The notes beneath the pieces were generated by a model, which did not search any database, was not told where the DNA came from, and saw only the letters and a program-made list of their open reading frames with translations. A program made the position numbers and the translations under genes. From the NCBI RefSeq assembly GCF_030272615.1, contig NC_081410.1, positions 228,136,915 to 228,200,914 of the forward strand: a stretch of DNA of 64,000 nucleotides, in the 5' to 3' direction. The DNA is from Cryptomeria japonica (Eukaryota; Streptophyta; Pinopsida; Cupressales; Cupressaceae). Position 1 is the stretch's first letter. Each line of letters begins with the position of its first letter. Shown here one piece after another: positions 44,513 to 56,666 of this stretch.

Positions 44513-46571
44513 CTACTCCTTAATTGATTTCTCCTCAAGCGTGCAATGGCCTTTATGCCAATTTTTAATTTGGGAGATAGCAGACCATTTAAAATATATC
44601 GGCTTTTGAACTCTTCTCAATGCCTCCCTAGTCTTATTATCCATTACATTTTTAACCTCAACCACAAATTTTTGATAAAAAGAATCAACCTCTAAAATCT
44701 TATCAATTATTAAATAATATGTGTCCTCTTGGGGTTGATTTCCCCATGTGAATTGATCAATTGCCGATTGTATTGTCATCTCAAAATCTCTTTTCCACTC
44801 TTTAGGGCCTTTATTTGTTTATCTTTTCCCAAAATTTTGGGAATTGTCCAATGTTTCAAATATATGAAAGAACCATTTTTATCCTTTAATGATACCTCTC
44901 ATCCTTCAATATATTGAAGATATTTGATTATTATGTTGTAATTATTCCATGTGGCTCCATAATTGGAGGAGATGAAGGCAAATTCTTTACTGATAAAAAT
45001 AATTCTTTCAAAATTGAGGCCGCGGGCTTCCATGTAGCTCTCAGTGGTCTAAAAAATGAAATAAGGTCATACATTTTCTCATGGACTTGAAAAAATGCGT
45101 TGGTATGAAGCTTGGACCTCATCCAACTTATTCAAAACTTGCTTGAGAAAATGTAAAATTGTGCCTTTCATGACACTTAAGTTATTCTCCCTATTTTTTA
45201 CCTTAGCCAAATCCAACATTCTATCCTTATTCTTAATTAAAAGTGGCAAGGCCTTGTTCTCATCACTTAGCATCTCAAGATAAAAAATGGAAATAGGGGA
45301 AGCATCATCTAGTTTCCCCATTCTAACCTATTCATATTGCTCTTGAGGGGGAGGAGGTCGTTGTTCAATTATCACAGTAGAAGATGATGCTTTGGATTCC
45401 TTATCTGCCAGCTCTTTCCTCAATCTGATGTTTTCCATGTATAATTGATTGAAGGAGGCATTAAGGGCAATATGGTGCTTCTTTAGTCTCTCATGCCTCC
45501 TTTCTTCTTCTTTGATCACTGCATGTGCAAAAAGTGATGAGTGGAGTGAAATTGTTGTTGCTTTGACAGTACATGTATCCCTCAATGTTCTTAGAATTGC
45601 ATATCCAATATTCTCCTCAACCCCATATAATAACCTTGACTTAGGGGCTTTCAACCATTGAGCCGGTGCTTTGATACTAGGATGAAACCTAGTTCCTTGA
45701 GTTCCAAACTCTCTAGCATAGGCTTGATCTTCTTGCTTCATTAGTTGATCCAAAAAAAAAATGTTCCAAATCCCACCTTGGGACCAATAGCATACCACTC
45801 TCCTTTATCATTTCTCTAACTTCATCCAGAGAGATGTCTATATTGTCTTTATCAAAATTAATTTATTTTTCAATGGGCAAGTATAAAAAGATGTCTACCC
45901 CTCTCATTTGATCATCCACACACATGAAATTCAATCTGACATAAAGCAAGAAATCAAGAAATTAGTCTTCTTTCAAGCATTGGAGTTGACATTTATGTTC
46001 TATGTTATTGAAGACTTCATGAAACCCTAATTTTGTGTGGAGACAAACAAAAATTCACAAGGAGGTATATCATTTTTATTTCAATGATTATTTAACATCT
46101 CCCTCAAAAGGAGAACTAGTTCGAGTGGCTCTTGTTCTGATTGCAACAAATAATTTTTTCCACTAATATAATTTTTTCCTATATCTTAGCACTTCTTCCC
46201 TTCTTAGTGACAACTTCTTTCTGTTATACATCTTCAAAAAATTTCAAATCGATCTCCTTCAAAGCATTTATGTTCAGATCAAAACAAGGTATTATGGCTT
46301 CCCAGCCTATTTCCACCAAAATGCTTCCTTCAACAATCCTAATTGTCACGGACTTAAGATGATAATATCTTGACAAAAAATTAATGAGCTCGGGTTCCAC
46401 AAAAACATTTGGAACCACATACTTGGCTAAGTCCAACAACTAGGGGTTGGATACAAATGCATCTTTATCCCTATTTCCATAAATTTAATAAAATATATCC
46501 CCCCTGTCTTTAGTGTGCACATCTCCACACTTAGAGAACTTATCAGATAACACTTCAGGGAATCCTGCATT
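44513..46571 (-). pseudogene. Unidentified broken ORF, 3' portion, minus strand
   Basis: Read on the minus strand from the copia junction: FVEPELINFLSRYYHLKSVT and GSILVEIGWEAIIPCFDL (46440-46290), then a family A LTR fragment (45838-46115), then a long open part 45798-45328 with PAQWLKAPKSRLLYGVEENI and a coiled coil (EEERRHERLKKHH ... MENIRLRKELADKE). The stop TAG 45328 is followed in frame by MGKLDDASPISIFYLEML; after frameshifts come PLRATWKPAASILKELFL and FTWGNQPQEDTYYLIIDKIL, ending near 44513. Over 500 codons of coherent protein-like sequence, so once a real ORF. I do not recognise it. It could be an extra ORF of a large gypsy element or a host gene. Its 5' portion is at 53918-54342. 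Confidence 0.45.
45838..46115 (+). mobile_element. Family A LTR internal fragment, plus strand
   Basis: It matches 34870-35130: GGGCAAGTATAAAAAGATG at the TATA box, CCCCTCTCATTTGAT, TGTGTGGAGACAAACAAAA and CATCTCCCTCAAAAGGAGAA. Neither LTR end is present, so this is a bare internal piece sitting within the unidentified minus-strand ORF. Confidence 0.7.
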
Positions 46572-46576
46572 GTGGA
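46572..46576. repeat. Target-site duplication GTGGA (left)
   Basis: GTGGA directly precedes the copia LTR start and directly follows the far LTR end (53913-53917). Confidence 0.85.
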
Positions 46577-47983
46577 TGTTGGCATTTGCATGAAGATTGC
46601 ATTAATGAAATGTTATGTTGTCATTGATGTCAGTTAACTATTAATGATGTTGTTTTAATGTTGTCTTGTAACTGGTAGGAAGAGCTAGTGAAGGGAACTA
46701 TAACCGGTAGGTTAGTTTGTTGACTGAACCGGTATTGCTAAGTAATGGAGAGTTGAACCGGTAAACCCTACCTGTTGATTTGATAAACCCTAATTGATTA
46801 AGTTTGGTGAATTGTTTGTATTGGTTTATCATCTGATGGTGAGCGGTAATGATTATGACACATATGCATGTTGAATGAGAAGAGTTTCAAAGTGTTTTTT
46901 GCATGTTGAGATAACGGTTTTTATCTTGGGAATGAGCAAGTATATTGCATGTAATACAAAACGCGTGATGAGTTATAGTAGAGTTTGATGAAGCGGTGAT
47001 CAAGGAGCGGTCGATGCTATCTTGAATGATGTATAGAGATTATTATGTAATCCAATGGTCATACTTGAACTGACTTGTTTTGTAATCTCTATGAGAGAAT
47101 TAGGTTTTTGTTGTGTTACTGACCTATTTATCTGTTTATAAGGTCGATGAGTTGTTTTGTTGAAGAGTTCACAAATTCCTAGTTGAGTGCGGTTGCTAAA
47201 CCAGATGATGTATTTGCAGTTTGTGCAAAGGCAGATAGGAGAATGGAAAGGATTTGAACAAGCAACTATAGTGTTATTCAAACAGATCAATGAACCCCTA
47301 TTATTTTCTAACAATTACAACAGTAAAATCTCTTAACCGGGTAAGCTCTAACAAGCTTAGTGTTATTCAAATCCTCTAACCAGGTGGTCCATTAGCTTGG
47401 ATTTTAAATCCTCTATCGAGGTTACTCCTCATAGGGTATTGCTTTTAATAGGGCATTATAGTTAATCCCTTAACCGTGTGGTCCCTAACAAGATTTGTTC
47501 TTAATGAGACTTATTGTAAAGCTTTAACAAGCTTGGCTCCTAACAGGGCAAACTTTAGAATACTTGTGGGTATTCATCCCCATTGTGATTTTTCCCATTT
47601 GGGTTTCCACGTCAAAAATATTGTGTTAAGTGGTGAATGTTTTTGTAGTTATGTTTATTATGGTTGAATTGCTTAAACTGCTTAATCCACTTTGATAAGT
47701 TATGTTAAATGACAACAATCAGAAATGAGGTTTTACTTATGTCAGTAAAGTATTTGTATGTTTGTGAGTTTCAAGTTGTTTACTATTAATCTGTTATAAC
47801 AATCAACTGATTTATCTTGACAGTGATATTGCATTTGTAGTTCAGTGGTTTAACTTGTCAGTTTTGAGTTTTCTTTGAGAGGTTGATTTTGATATTGGTA
47901 GAAGTTATTATCAGTTTTCTATCTATTGATTCACCCCCCCTCTTAGTAGTTGACTGGATCCTTATTCTTTCATCATGCCATCA
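46577..47983 (+). repeat. Copia-1 5' LTR
   Basis: 1407 bp, TGTTGGCATTTGCATGAAG to CATGCCATCA. The 3' third (about 47320-47560) repeats short words of the type CTCTAACCGGGT / CTCTAACAAGC / CCTAACAGG about eight to ten times, a feature shared with the LTR at 62242. Confidence 0.9.
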
Positions 47984-47984
47984 A

Positions 47985-48002
47985 TTGGTATCAAAGCTTC
48001 TT
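47985..48002 (+). other. Copia-1 primer binding site
   Basis: TTGGTATCAAAGCTTCTT follows the LTR, close to the TGGTATCAGAGC common in plant copia elements and complementary to initiator tRNA-Met. Confidence 0.8.
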
Positions 48003-48056
48003 AGGTCCTCTAAGGTCTAAGTCTAACAGCTTGAGGGAAAGATCTTGTAGAACATA

Positions 48057-49040
48057 ATGAAGAAGGAAGGTCTGAAGTTTAATAGAGAGAACTACAAAAT
48101 ATGGAGTGATAGAATGAAAATTTATATCAAGAGTCTAGGAAGTCAATACTAGGAACATGTTGGTACTCAATATGTTGCACCTAGTGGGATTATGACTGAT
48201 GATCAGAAGAAAGAGCAACAAGAAAACAATCAAGCACTGGAGGCTATTATCAGTTCTTTGTCTGATGCAGAATATGTTGATAACCATGGTCTAGAGACTT
48301 CATATGAGGTATGGAAGAAACTTGAAGAGATTTATAGCAATGATGAACATGTGAAGATTTCCAAAGAAGAGAGCCTAAGAGGAAAGCTTGATGAAATGCA
48401 GATGGCTGAAGGTGAGAATATCCAACAGTATGGTCAGAGGATAAAAGAGATAGTTGGTGAGATCAAGAGTGCTGGTGGTAAAGTGGAAGATGCCACAGTG
48501 GTTAGTAAGGTGTTGAGAACCCTACTATCGGTCTACGCTATCCGAGTTGCAGCCATTCAGGAGCTAAAATCAATTGACAAAACTAAGGTAACCCTTGAAT
48601 CCATCATTGGTAAGCTTAGTGCTTTTGAATTAAATGGTTATGATGGTAGTTTTTAGAAATCTGAATCTGCATTTTAGAGATTCAATTTCTAATCCATCTA
48701 TGAGGAAAAGTAGAGATTTTAGTCACAGTTATGAATCTAGATCCAGTAGAGAAGTTGATGATGAAAACAGTTTGGTTGAGCTTGAAGCATTGTTGGCCAA
48801 GCGGTTGCCCAGAGGTACCGGTAAATATAGAGGTAAAATACCTTTGAAATGTTTTGCATGCAACAAGATTGGACACATTGCAGCTAACTGCCCAAATGGT
48901 GACAATGAGCACAAGTGAGAGAAGTTCAATAAGTACAAAGGAAAAGGCAAAATAGATTGTCTTATTGCAGTTGATGGTGGTATCACTGATGAGGAATCTG
49001 AGGGTGATGCTAATGAAGACATTATTTTTGTAGCCATTAA
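48057..49040 (+). pseudogene. gag: Copia-1 gag (UBN2-type) with CCHC zinc knuckle
   Basis: ATG at 48057 gives MKKEGLKFNRENYKIWSDRM, the usual start of copia Gag, about 75 bp after the primer site. The UBN2-like core runs through YEVWKKLEEIY and LDEMQMAEGENIQQYGQRIK. A stop TAG lies at 48150 (TAC TAG GAA, probably a former Trp) and a frameshift near 48640. The second frame holds the zinc knuckle CFACNKIGHIAANCP (C-x2-C-x4-H-x4-C) at about 48850-48895, then TGA 48916. Gag would package the RNA. Confidence 0.85.
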
Positions 49041-49592
49041 AGAGTAGACATTTGATCAGAAAACATTAGTTTCTCGCATGGATAATTTTGATAATTGGAT
49101 CATTGATAGTGGTTGTTCACATAACATGACCGGTGATTGGAGCAAATTTCTTTCTTTAAAGGAATTTGATGGCAGACTTGTGAGATTTGGTAATGATTCA
49201 CCCTGCATGGTAAAAGGTAAGAGAACTATTTCTCTTAATGGGAAGAGCAGTGCAGATGATGTCTATTGGGTTGAAGGATTAAAACACAATATTTTGAGTG
49301 TTGCTCAACTCAATGACAAAGGATATCCATTGTAGTTTAAGAATGGTATGTACAAAATCTATGGGAGAAAAGGTGAACTGATTGCAACCGGCAAGTAGAC
49401 TAAAGGTAACCTGTTTCACCTAAATCCTAAAGTCAACAAATTTTTAATTGCTAAAGTAGATGATAGTTGGCTTTGGCATAGGAGATTTTGTCATATAAAT
49501 TTGATAACATTGTTAAAGTGAGTAAGTCCAAGACAGTGAGAGGTTTGCCTCAGTTGGACAAACCGGTTAATGCTCTATGTAAGGAATGTTAG
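49041..49592 (+). pseudogene. pol: Copia-1 protease and gag-pre-integrase region
   Basis: In the same frame as the zinc knuckle after TAG 49045: NWIIDSGCSHNMTGDW, the copia aspartic protease active site (Asp-Ser-Gly intact), then GKRTISLNGKSSADDVYWVE and LKHNILSVAQLNDKGY. TAG at 49333 and 49396 follow. The pre-integrase zinc region begins LWHRRFCHIN and a frameshift near 49495 separates it from its Cys pair (CKEC at about 49580). The protease would have processed Gag-Pol. Confidence 0.75.
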
Positions 49593-50290
49593 TTGGGAAA
49601 GATGACATCCTCAACTTTTAAGAGCAAATCCTTTTCAGCGGAACATCTCTTAGATTTGGTTCATATAGACCTCTATGGACCAATAAGGACTAAAAGTATT
49701 CAAGGTGATAGATATTTTATGATCTTCACTAATGATTGCTCAAGAATGATGTGGGTCACATTCCTGAAGGATAAAACATAAGAATTTAGTAAGCTCAAGG
49801 CATTTATGGCCTTATCTGAAAAGGAGAGTGGTAAGAAGATACATTGTCTGAGGACTGATCAAGGTGGTGAATTTACTTATGAGGAATTCACTAGATATTG
49901 TGAAGAAAATGGTATCAAACGGCAGCTTTCTGCACCGAGGACACCACAATAGAATGGTATTGCAGAGAGGGACAACCGGCTAGTTGTTGAAGTTGCTAGA
50001 ATGATGTTAATACAAGGAGGTGTAGCAAAAACTTTCTAGAGAGAAGCTGTTAGCACAACTGTCTACACTATGAACTGGATTTTGGTAAAAAGAGGTAAGG
50101 ATAAGACTCCTTATGAATACTGGTATGGTAGATCACCTAATGTTAGTTATTTTAAGATATTTGGCAATAAATATTTTATTAGGAGAGGTGACTATGTTAG
50201 CAAGTTTGAGGCTAAAAGTGATGAAGGTATATTTCTTGGTTACTCCACCAAGGGTAAGGCCTACAAATATTACAACAACCAGACATAGAG
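49593..50290 (+). pseudogene. pol: Copia-1 integrase core
   Basis: All three acidic catalytic residues are visible: LVHIDLYGPI (first Asp), LRTDQGGEF (second Asp) and NGIAERDNR (Glu). It is followed by TPYEYWYGRSPNVSYFKIFG, typical of the copia integrase end. Stops TAA 49779 and TAG at about 49951 (CAA TAG AAT) and about 50037 interrupt the frame. It would insert the DNA copy with a 5-bp duplication, as seen at the element ends. Confidence 0.8.
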
Positions 50291-51580
50291 AATCATTGAG
50301 AGTGATGATGTTCAAGTGGATGAGTATCCTAAAGTCTTAGGGGAAACCAATGTGGAGAAAAAGGATGAAGATCCTTGCATTATGTTTTTGGAACCAGAAC
50401 CGATGAAACTGGTAAAGAGAATGTTGTTGTAACAGTTCAACCGGAACAGGTAGATTCAGAAGATGATGATAAGGAAGAAGAAGAACATGAAGATAATGAT
50501 CATGTTATTCCGAGATATGTGAGAATAACAATCCTAACCAGATTATTGGAGATAAGGATGTTGGAGTGTTAACCAAAAGAAGAGTTAGAGAAAATTCTTG
50601 CATGATCTCCATTATTGAGCCTAGAACTGCTAAGGAAGAATTTGGAGATGATCATTGGATTAAATCTATGGAGGAGGAGCTTGATAAAATTGAGAAGAAT
50701 AACACATGGACCCTAGTACCTAGACCGGTGAAAAAAATGTGATAGGTACTAAGTGGGTATTTAGGAACAAACTAAATGAAGATGGTGTAGTAGTCCGAAA
50801 CAAAGCTAGATTGGTTTGCAAAGGTTATGCATAGGAATAAGGAGAAGATTATGGTGATACTTTTGCACCATTTTCTAGACTGGAAAGTGTCAGGACTGTA
50901 CTTGCATTTGCAACACATAAGGGATTCAAAGTATATCAGATGGATGTGAAGTCAACATTTTTAAATGGAATACTGGAAGAAGTATACATTGAGCAGACAG
51001 ATGGTTATGCTTTGACTGATGAAAAAGACATGGTATGCAAATTGCACAAGGCACTATATGGGTTAAAGAAATCACTGAAAGAATGGTATGAAAGGCTTCA
51101 TTTACACCTGATGAAAATAGCTTTTCAGAGAACTAGTGAAGATATCAACATATATCTCAAATCTGAAGGAGATAAGATATTGGTTAGTGAAGTTTTTGTA
51201 GATGATATCATATTTGGAGGCAATGATGACATGAGTAATGACTTTGCAAATGAAATGAAAAGTGAGTTTGAAATGTCTCTAGTGGGAGAGATTAAAATTT
51301 TCATAGGCTTGCAAATTCAACAAATGAAGAGTGGTATTTTCATCACACAGTCTAAGTATGTGAAAGAGGTATTAAAGACATTTGGTATGAGTGAGTGTAA
51401 ACCAATTGGGACACCAATGGTTACATGATGTAAATTATCTAAGGAAGATGAAGCCACATCTGTTGATGAAAAGGAGTACAGGTCAATGATTGGGAAATTA
51501 CATTGTGTTATTCACAATAGACCAGATATAGCTCATGTAGTTGGTCTAGTTGCTATATTTTAGAAGAATCCAAAGGAAAC
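50291..51580 (+). pseudogene. pol: Copia-1 reverse transcriptase
   Basis: After an acidic linker with frameshifts (about 50370-50580) RT starts near 50640: FGDDHWIKSMEEELDKIEKN, GTKWVFRNKLNEDG, NKARLVCKGYA. Then YQMDVKSTFLNGILEE, LHKALYGLKKSLKEWYERL (the usual KQ-P-R is altered), and the catalytic FVDDIIFGGND near 51196-51230. Stops include TAG 50832, TAA 50838 and TGA 51426. The QAPRAW motif seen in Copia-2 is changed to KSLKEW here, another sign of age. Confidence 0.85.
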
Positions 51581-52148
51581 ACATTTGATAGCAACCAAGA
51601 GGATATTCAGACATTTGAAAGGCACTATCGACTATGGATTATGGTATCCATATGCAAGTAACTTTGACTTTAAGGTGTATATAGATGCAGACTGGGCAGG
51701 TAATGTTGATGATAGGAAAAGCACAACCGGTGGATCATTCTTTCTTGGAGAAAGACTTGTTTCATGGAGTAGCAAGAAGCAGAGTTCTATATCATAGTCT
51801 ATTGCTGAAGCTGAGTATGTTGCAGCTTATATGAATTGTACCCAGGCTATCTGGATGAGGCACATTCTGGAAGGTTTCAAGATGAAGGTTTCAGAACCTG
51901 TCAATATCTTATGTGACAATACCAGTGTCATAAATATTTCCAAGAACCCTATTTTGCATGCACGAACCAATCATATTGAATTGAAGTATCATTTCTTGAG
52001 GGAAAAAGTGCAAAGTAAAGATGTGATATTGGAGAATGTTTCTACCAAGGAGCAACTTGCATATATCTTTACTAAACCTCTATCTAAGACTACTTTTCAG
52101 TATCTTAGAAGTCATCTAGGGGTTGTACCCCTGTATGAGGTCAATTGA
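51581..52148 (+). pseudogene. pol: Copia-1 RNase H
   Basis: AIKRIFRHLKGT-type entry (here ATKRIFRHLKGTIDYGL), then VYIDADWAGNVDDRKSTTGG (catalytic Asp), then after TAG 51795 IAEAEYVAAYMNCTQAIWM (Glu), ILCDNTSVINISKNPILH (Asp) and the terminal YIFTKPLSKTTFQYLRSHLG to TGA 52146. This is the standard copia C-terminus. Only one stop interrupts this part. Confidence 0.85.
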
Positions 52149-52500
52149 GCATGATGTAGAGTACATCAGTCCCAGAGCTACTTGCAAAATTCTACAGTAG
52201 GATTGGTGTAGAGTGGAGTTAATCCACATGGGGAGTATCAAATTGTAGGTTGTTGATGTTGAACAATTAAGTTTGACATTGCATGTTTTACTTTCACTTT
52301 GGCATTATTGTCAAAGGGGGATAAGAACTATGTGATTATGGGGAGAAGAATTGTATGATTAACAAATAGAAGATCTATAGCCAGTTACCAACTAAAGACA
52401 AGGAGAGTACATGGTAAAATGTAAACTGGGATTCCTATTCACAATCATAGAAATCAAGGGTATTGATATTTGTATTGTCATCAATGCCAAAGGGGGAGAT
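52149..52500 (+). other. Copia-1 3' untranslated region and polypurine tract
   Basis: Non-coding. It ends TCAATGCCAAAGGGGGAGAT directly before the 3' LTR. An earlier purine stretch (TCAAAGGGGGATAAGAACTA at 52312) resembles the central or second tract of related elements; Copia-2 has one at the same place (61971). Confidence 0.7.
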
Positions 52501-53912
52501 TGTTGGCATTTTCATGAAGATTGCATTAATGAAATGTTATGTTGTCATTGATGTCAATTAACCGGTAATGATGTTGTTATAATGTTGTTTTGTAACCGGT
52601 AGGAAGAGCTAGTGAAGGGAACTGTAACCGGTAGGTGAGTTTGTGGAGTGAACCGGTAATGCTAAGTAATGGAGAGTTGAACTGGTGAACCCTACCTATT
52701 GATTTGATAAACCCTAACCAATTAAGTTTGGTGGATTGGTTGTATTGGTTTATAATCTGATGATGATCAGTAATGATTATGACACGTATGCATGTTGAAT
52801 GAGAAGAGTTTCAAAGTGTTTTTGGTGCGTTGAGATAACGGTTTTTATCTTGGGAATGAACAAGTATATTGCATGTAATGCAAAATGCGTGATGAGTTAC
52901 AAAATTTGATGAAGCGGTGATCAAGGAGCGAGCGAGGCTATCTTGAATGATGTGCAAAGATTATTATGTAATCCAACGGTGATACTTGAGGTGACTTGTT
53001 TTGTAATCTCTATGAGAGAATTAGTTTTTTGTTGTGTTACCGACCTATTGATTTGTTTATAAGGTCAATGAGTTATTTTATTGAAGAGTTGGCAAATTTC
53101 TTGTTGAGTGTGGTTGTCGAACCAGATGTATCTGCAGTTTGTGCAAAGGCAGATAGGAGCATGAAAAGGATCTGAACAAACAAATGTAGTGCTATTCAAA
53201 CAGATCAACAAACCCCTGTTGTTTTCTAACAATTACAGCAGTAAAATCCCCTAACTGAGTAAGCTCTAACAAGCTTAGTGTTATTCAAATCCTCTAACTA
53301 GGTGATCCATTAGCTTGGATTTCACATCCTCTACTGAGGTTATTCCTCATAGGGTATTGCTTTTAATAGGGAATTATAGTCAATCCCTTAATCGGGTGGT
53401 CCCTAACAGGATATGTTCTTAACAGGACTTCTTGTAAAGCTTTAACAGGGTTGGCTCCTAACAGGGTGAACTTCAAAAGAGTTCAGATTACTTGTGGGTA
53501 TTCATCCCCACCGTGGTTTTTCCCATTTGAGTTTCCACGTCAAAAATATTGTGTCAAGTGGTGAATGTTTTTGTGGTTATGTTTACTATGGTTGAATTGC
53601 TTAAACTGCTTAATCCACTTTAAAAAGTTATGTTAATCCACAACAATCTAAAATGAGGTTTTACTTATGTCAGTAAAGTATTTGGATGTTTGTGAGTTTC
53701 ACGTTGTTTACTGTTAATCTATTATAACAGTCAACCGGTTTATCTTGGTAGTGATATTGATTTTATAGTTCAGTGGTTTAACTTGTTAGTTCTGAGTTTG
53801 CTTTGAGAGGTTGATTTTGAGATTGGTAGAAGTTATTATCATTTTTCTATCTACTGATTTACCCCCCTCTCTCAGTAGTTGATCAAATCCTTATTATTTC
53901 ATCATACCATCA
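52501..53912 (+). repeat. Copia-1 3' LTR
   Basis: 1412 bp, TGTTGGCATTTTCATGAAG to CATACCATCA, followed by GTGGA. It has the same internal CTCTAAC... word repeats as the 5' LTR. Confidence 0.92.
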
Positions 53913-53917
53913 GTGGA
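53913..53917. repeat. Target-site duplication GTGGA (right)
   Basis: Perfect copy of 46572-46576. Confidence 0.85.
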
Positions 53918-54342
53918 ACCCTTAAACAAATCTATTAAATCTTGGTGGAGACCCCTCACATCCTTCTTCTTTTTTTCTATCCCGACTAATTGTTCTTCAA
54001 TTTGTTGGTTGAGGGATTCAACATTTACAATCGGAGAAGATGGGGTTTGTGAAGGTGGTGGAGCTTGAGCAGGTGGTGGGATTTGAATAGGTGGTGGAGT
54101 CCTATCTTCTTTTGGAGCATAAGCCATTTTCTTCTTTGGCTTAGAGGTTTCAGCTAGGGCGGATGGGATTTGTTCAACAACAGGCTCATTGGAAATTTGT
54201 GGTGCGATTGAAATAATGACAATTGGAGTGGCTTTAGTTATTTTTGGGGTGGCAGATTTCTTCTACTTGGATTTGGAATCTTCCCCTTACTTTGGGGCTT
54301 CTCATAAGTCAGGAATGTGGTGGTATTACATTTTAGGGACAT
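53918..54342 (-). pseudogene. Unidentified broken ORF, 5' portion, minus strand
   Basis: On the minus strand, ATG at 54342 reads MSLKCNTTTFLTYEKPQ. The frame then shifts to ITKATPIVIISIAPQISNEP, EDRTPPPIQIPPPAQAPPPS and a coiled-coil-like end (LNQQIEEQLVGIEKKKKDV) that runs into the copia junction at 53913. The other side of the insertion (46571 downward) continues a coding-like stretch. Pro-rich followed by coiled coil is not diagnostic. Together with 44513-46571 this was one ORF of well over 600 codons. I do not know the family. Confidence 0.4.
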
Positions 54343-55855
54343 GATTACTCTCTAGGGTTTTAAATTCTCCTCTTTCAAACACACAAAAAACCTACAACCA
54401 TACTATTGAACCTTTCGATAAAATTAAAGAGCAATGAGCAACAATTGTTACTTATGTTCTGAGAGATTTTCTACGCAATTTTGCCACTACAAATCGCTTT
54501 TGGTCACCTGGAAATCTTCTTCGCTCAATCTATTAAACATTGGATTAACAAATGAATAGAAAAAATCGAGTTTATTTCTCATAGGCAATGTAAAATTCAT
54601 TCACCAGTAATTCACTTCATGTGAATATTACGAGTTGGTAACCTTGAAGTTTGAACTCTATCATTGATCTAGGAATGGACAACGAAGATCATGTTTTGAC
54701 TCCCTTTGACTAATCGAGGTGGCGCTTTTTAATCCTTGTCATCATTATCTTTTTGTTTCTCTTCAGGTCTCCCGCTACCCCTCGCCACCTTTCTTCTATT
54801 TATTTTATTACCACGGGATAGAGGGAAATCATTTTCCCTTTGCCTTTTTTCTCCTCACTAGCCTATGGGATCATTTTTTCCTCATCAATAGCCCTTCGAG
54901 AATGAGGGGAAATAACTCCATTTATTTGTAATTTTTGCTCCACCCTGTAGTGTTACATTATCCCTTGCTTCTTTACTATGAGAACATGGGAAGATTGCCC
55001 CTTTAATCCCTCGGATTTCTTTCTCCCCTCCATCTCGTGGCACCTTTGACCCTAACCTAAGCCATAAGGGGATATCCCTTTACCACATACATTATATCTC
55101 CTCGCTATCCTTCAACATATTTATTATGATTTTGATAACCTCACGAGACAGAGGGATATCATTAAATATTAACAATAAACATTTCCCTCCAACCCACAAC
55201 ACTCTTTAGCTCATGTAGAAGACAACATGGAGGCAAGGGGAACATATTTTGGATGACACCCCCATTACCCCTCATGGTTTGCTTAACTGTTCAAATATCC
55301 TTAGGAGGTAGAGGGTTAAATACACTTTGAATGAAACAAGTGTGTCCCTCCTTCCCGCGACATCATTTTTATCATTATAATAACCATGCAAGGGCGAGGG
55401 GAAGAATATATGATAAAACCACAAACGTTTTCCCTCTACCTTACACAACACATTTTTCTTCTTAAGAAATGCCTTGCAAGGTAGAGGGAAGGCCATCACT
55501 TAAGTGAAATAATCTTGCATGTGGCCACTTAAGGGTCAACGGTTCATAGGAACTTTGAGAGCTAGGACAATTTGGATTTTAGATAAAACAATAAGCGACC
55601 GATGAACAAAATTTAATTGGTAAAGATATTTATTTCCTAATACGAGGGGTTGGTAAATAGAATGTTTTAAACCCTTGAAATCATTACTAAGGACCTCATT
55701 AACTGCTTTAGTTGGTTAACATCAAAACATAAAAAAGAAGGCAAACACTTAGGGCAAATTTGAAAAACAATGACCCAAATAAAATTTCAAAAACCCTAAC
55801 CTTACAAGGGAAAAATAGAGCAGAGTGTTAACAAAATTTTCACAAATTTTGACTA
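54343..55855. other. No gene seen; purine/pyrimidine-biased repeat DNA
   Basis: Words of the type GAGGGAAATCAT, GAGGGATATCAT, GTAGAGGGTTAAAT and CCTCTACCTT recur about every 100-150 bp between 54760 and 55500, suggesting an old tandem or palindromic repeat built on GGTAGAGGG. No ORF of interest. Confidence 0.4.
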
Positions 55856-56666
55856 TCCTAATAGATACTAGGTCCATCATGAGTAGGAGGAATAGGTCTA
55901 GGATCTCTAGGCTTACTCAAATATAAGACCATCTCATTCTTCCACTTTTGATAAGATAGAAAAACAGAATCACTTCAAGGCTTAAGAGGCTTAAATTGAT
56001 TAGGCCAAAAGTAATCAAGGTTGACATCTCCATGCCTCATCATGGGTTGATACATGCTATGATTAATTGTTATGATGGTGCCATTATGAGGAAATTTTAG
56101 ACATTTATGAATAGTAGAAGGGATCACTCTCATGGAAGAGAGCCAAGAATGTCCCAACTTAACACCCAATTGATCCAATGCAGGAATGATAGCAAAAATG
56201 AAATCTAGGAACTTAGTACCAACCTCAACGGGAAGAGTAATAGAACGAATAGTAGGGAAAGAGAAACCATCATACACCTAGACCACCACATCGGATTTAT
56301 CATACGTTACATGATGCAATTGTAAAGTATAGAGATATTCTTCAATGATCAAATTCACCATACACACTAGATCAATAAGCACCCCTCATGTGAGTTTGTC
56401 TTTGATCTTCATAGTGATATATAGTGGGCCATCATGTGCAACAATAGTCTCACTAGGATCAAAGGTAATGCATAGGTTTGTCAACAAGATTCACAACATT
56501 ATTGGACTCAATATCGAGATCATCAAGAGAATATGCAAGAGGCTTAGACTCAACCACATTAGTAGAATGGGAAGGCAAATGATTAGTAAAAATTTGCAGG
56601 TTTTTATTAGGAAGAGCTACAGATTTGTTTCCTTTGTCATTCACACTAGCTACAGATATGATATTC
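55856..56666 (-). pseudogene. Family A gag-protease fragment, minus strand
   Basis: In minus sense: ISVASVNDKGNKSVALPNKN, LPSHSTNVVESK, then after frame changes ITLPVEVGTKFLDFIFAII, VKLGHSWLSSMRVIP, HKCLKFPHNGTIITINHSM and DYFWPNQFKPLKP, with PTHDGPS near the left end. Each block matches the family A ORF at 32140-33100, in order. The Pro/Lys repeat part is about 40 residues shorter here. The right end is cut at 56666 by the B-prime LTR. No LTR remains on the left. Confidence 0.8.

Larger units (their letters stand above)
46577..53912 (+). mobile_element. Copia-1: complete Ty1/copia retrotransposon, 7336 bp, defective
   Basis: 5' LTR 46577-47983, primer site 47985, gag 48057, protease, integrase, RT, RNase H to 52148, polypurine tract AAAGGGGGAGAT, 3' LTR 52501-53912, and a perfect GTGGA target duplication. 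Integrase precedes RT, the defining copia order. LTRs differ by about 8% in the first few hundred bases (hand count), so it is old. Many differences are at CCGG or ACCGGT sites, as CpG/CHG decay predicts. The coding region has several stops and frameshifts. It inserted into the minus-strand ORF described at 44513-46571 and 53918-54342. Confidence 0.92.
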
